Below are positions 63,586-64,000 of a stretch of 64,000 bases of DNA, piece after piece. Position 1 is the stretch's first letter. Each line of letters starts with the position of its first letter. The translations under genes and the position numbers were made by a program. The stretch lies in NCBI RefSeq assembly GCF_004193775.1, contig NC_041018.1, positions 38,480,608-38,544,607 of the forward strand, read 5' to 3'. Source of the stretch: Glycine soja. Taxonomy: Eukaryota > Streptophyta > Magnoliopsida > Fabales > Fabaceae. Under the pieces are notes generated by a model. That model saw only the letters and a list, made by a program, of their open reading frames with translations, made no database searches and was not told where the DNA came from.

Positions 63586-64000
63586 AGTTTGAATTCTTAA
63601 TGTTATAGGATATAATAGATTTAGTTTAAATTTTTTATATGATAAATTAGGAATAATTTTTTATATGATAAATTAGGAATAATTTTATATGGTAGGGTAA
63701 GTTTAGTTGAAATTTTTTATATAGGTTTAGGTATCATAATTTAATAATTTTAGATTTGGAATAATTTTAGGTACCATAACGTATTAAGTTTAGATTAGCT
63801 TTAGTTTAAATTTTTTATATGGTAGATTACATTTAGTTTAAATATTTAATGATAGATTAGAAATAATTTTATGTATTGTAAATTATTAATTAAAAAATAG
63901 GTTTGAATTAAATTTTTTATATTATGTTAATTTTAATTTTAATTATTATTAGTTTCATTTGTTATGTTTAAATTAGAATAATTTTAGGTATTTTAAATTA
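63586..64000. repeat. Diverged AT-rich repeats after the minisatellite
   Basis: Looser repeats continue to the window end, such as two copies of TTTTTTATATGATAAATTAG followed by GAATAAT near 63629-63680 and several TTTAGTTTAAAT words. No gene was recognised. Confidence 0.55.

Overview
The window is plant nuclear DNA, very probably from a legume and most like soybean (Glycine). The evidence is AT-rich intergenic DNA with long TA and GA microsatellites, short GT-AG introns with T-rich branch regions, B-class GATA and ZIP genes of dicot type, and many degraded plant retroelements. Nothing points to bacterial or viral origin. The species is an inference from style, not from a database match.

Six nuclear genes can be supported, all on the + strand: (1) the 3' part of an FTSH4-type mitochondrial i-AAA protease (1-3185; its start lies outside the window); (2) a six-exon alpha/beta hydrolase (6812-15204); (3) an intronless sphingolipid delta-8 desaturase (23240-24586); (4) the cytosolic Fe-S scaffold NBP35 (36395-38371); (5) a ZIP-family metal transporter (40137-43286); (6) a B-class GATA factor with a C-terminal LLM motif (54987-57748), whose first intron appears to be GC-AG. 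They form no operon or pathway. Two of them relate to metals (NBP35, ZIP), but this is weak as a functional link.

The rest is mostly mobile DNA of several ages. The FTSH4 intron holds a shuffled minus-strand Ty3/gypsy remnant. A Helitron remnant with a spliced helicase fragment and a typical hairpin-CTAG end lies at about 4449-6513. A Ty1/copia element (7701-12660) with a 5-bp target duplication sits inside hydrolase intron 2. A hAT-type element with an 8-bp duplication lies at 16524-17193. L1 remnants lie near 20.5-20.9 kb and 53.3-53.7 kb. A 112-bp RTE-type LINE tail with a 17-bp duplication lies at 34679-34790. A minus-strand chromovirus with most of gag missing lies at 44625-48760.

The most striking object is a 727-bp non-autonomous Mutator-like element (59983-60709) with long terminal inverted repeats and a perfect 9-bp duplication. 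Inside it lie the end of plastid rpl23 plus the rpl23-rpl2 spacer and the first rpl2 codons, then directly abutting an inverted piece of plastid rpoC1, then a decayed tRNA-Ile-like sequence. This is a chimeric, Pack-MULE-like capture of unlinked plastid segments. The window ends in a 402-bp minisatellite whose units vary by internal GGTA and AAT expansion.
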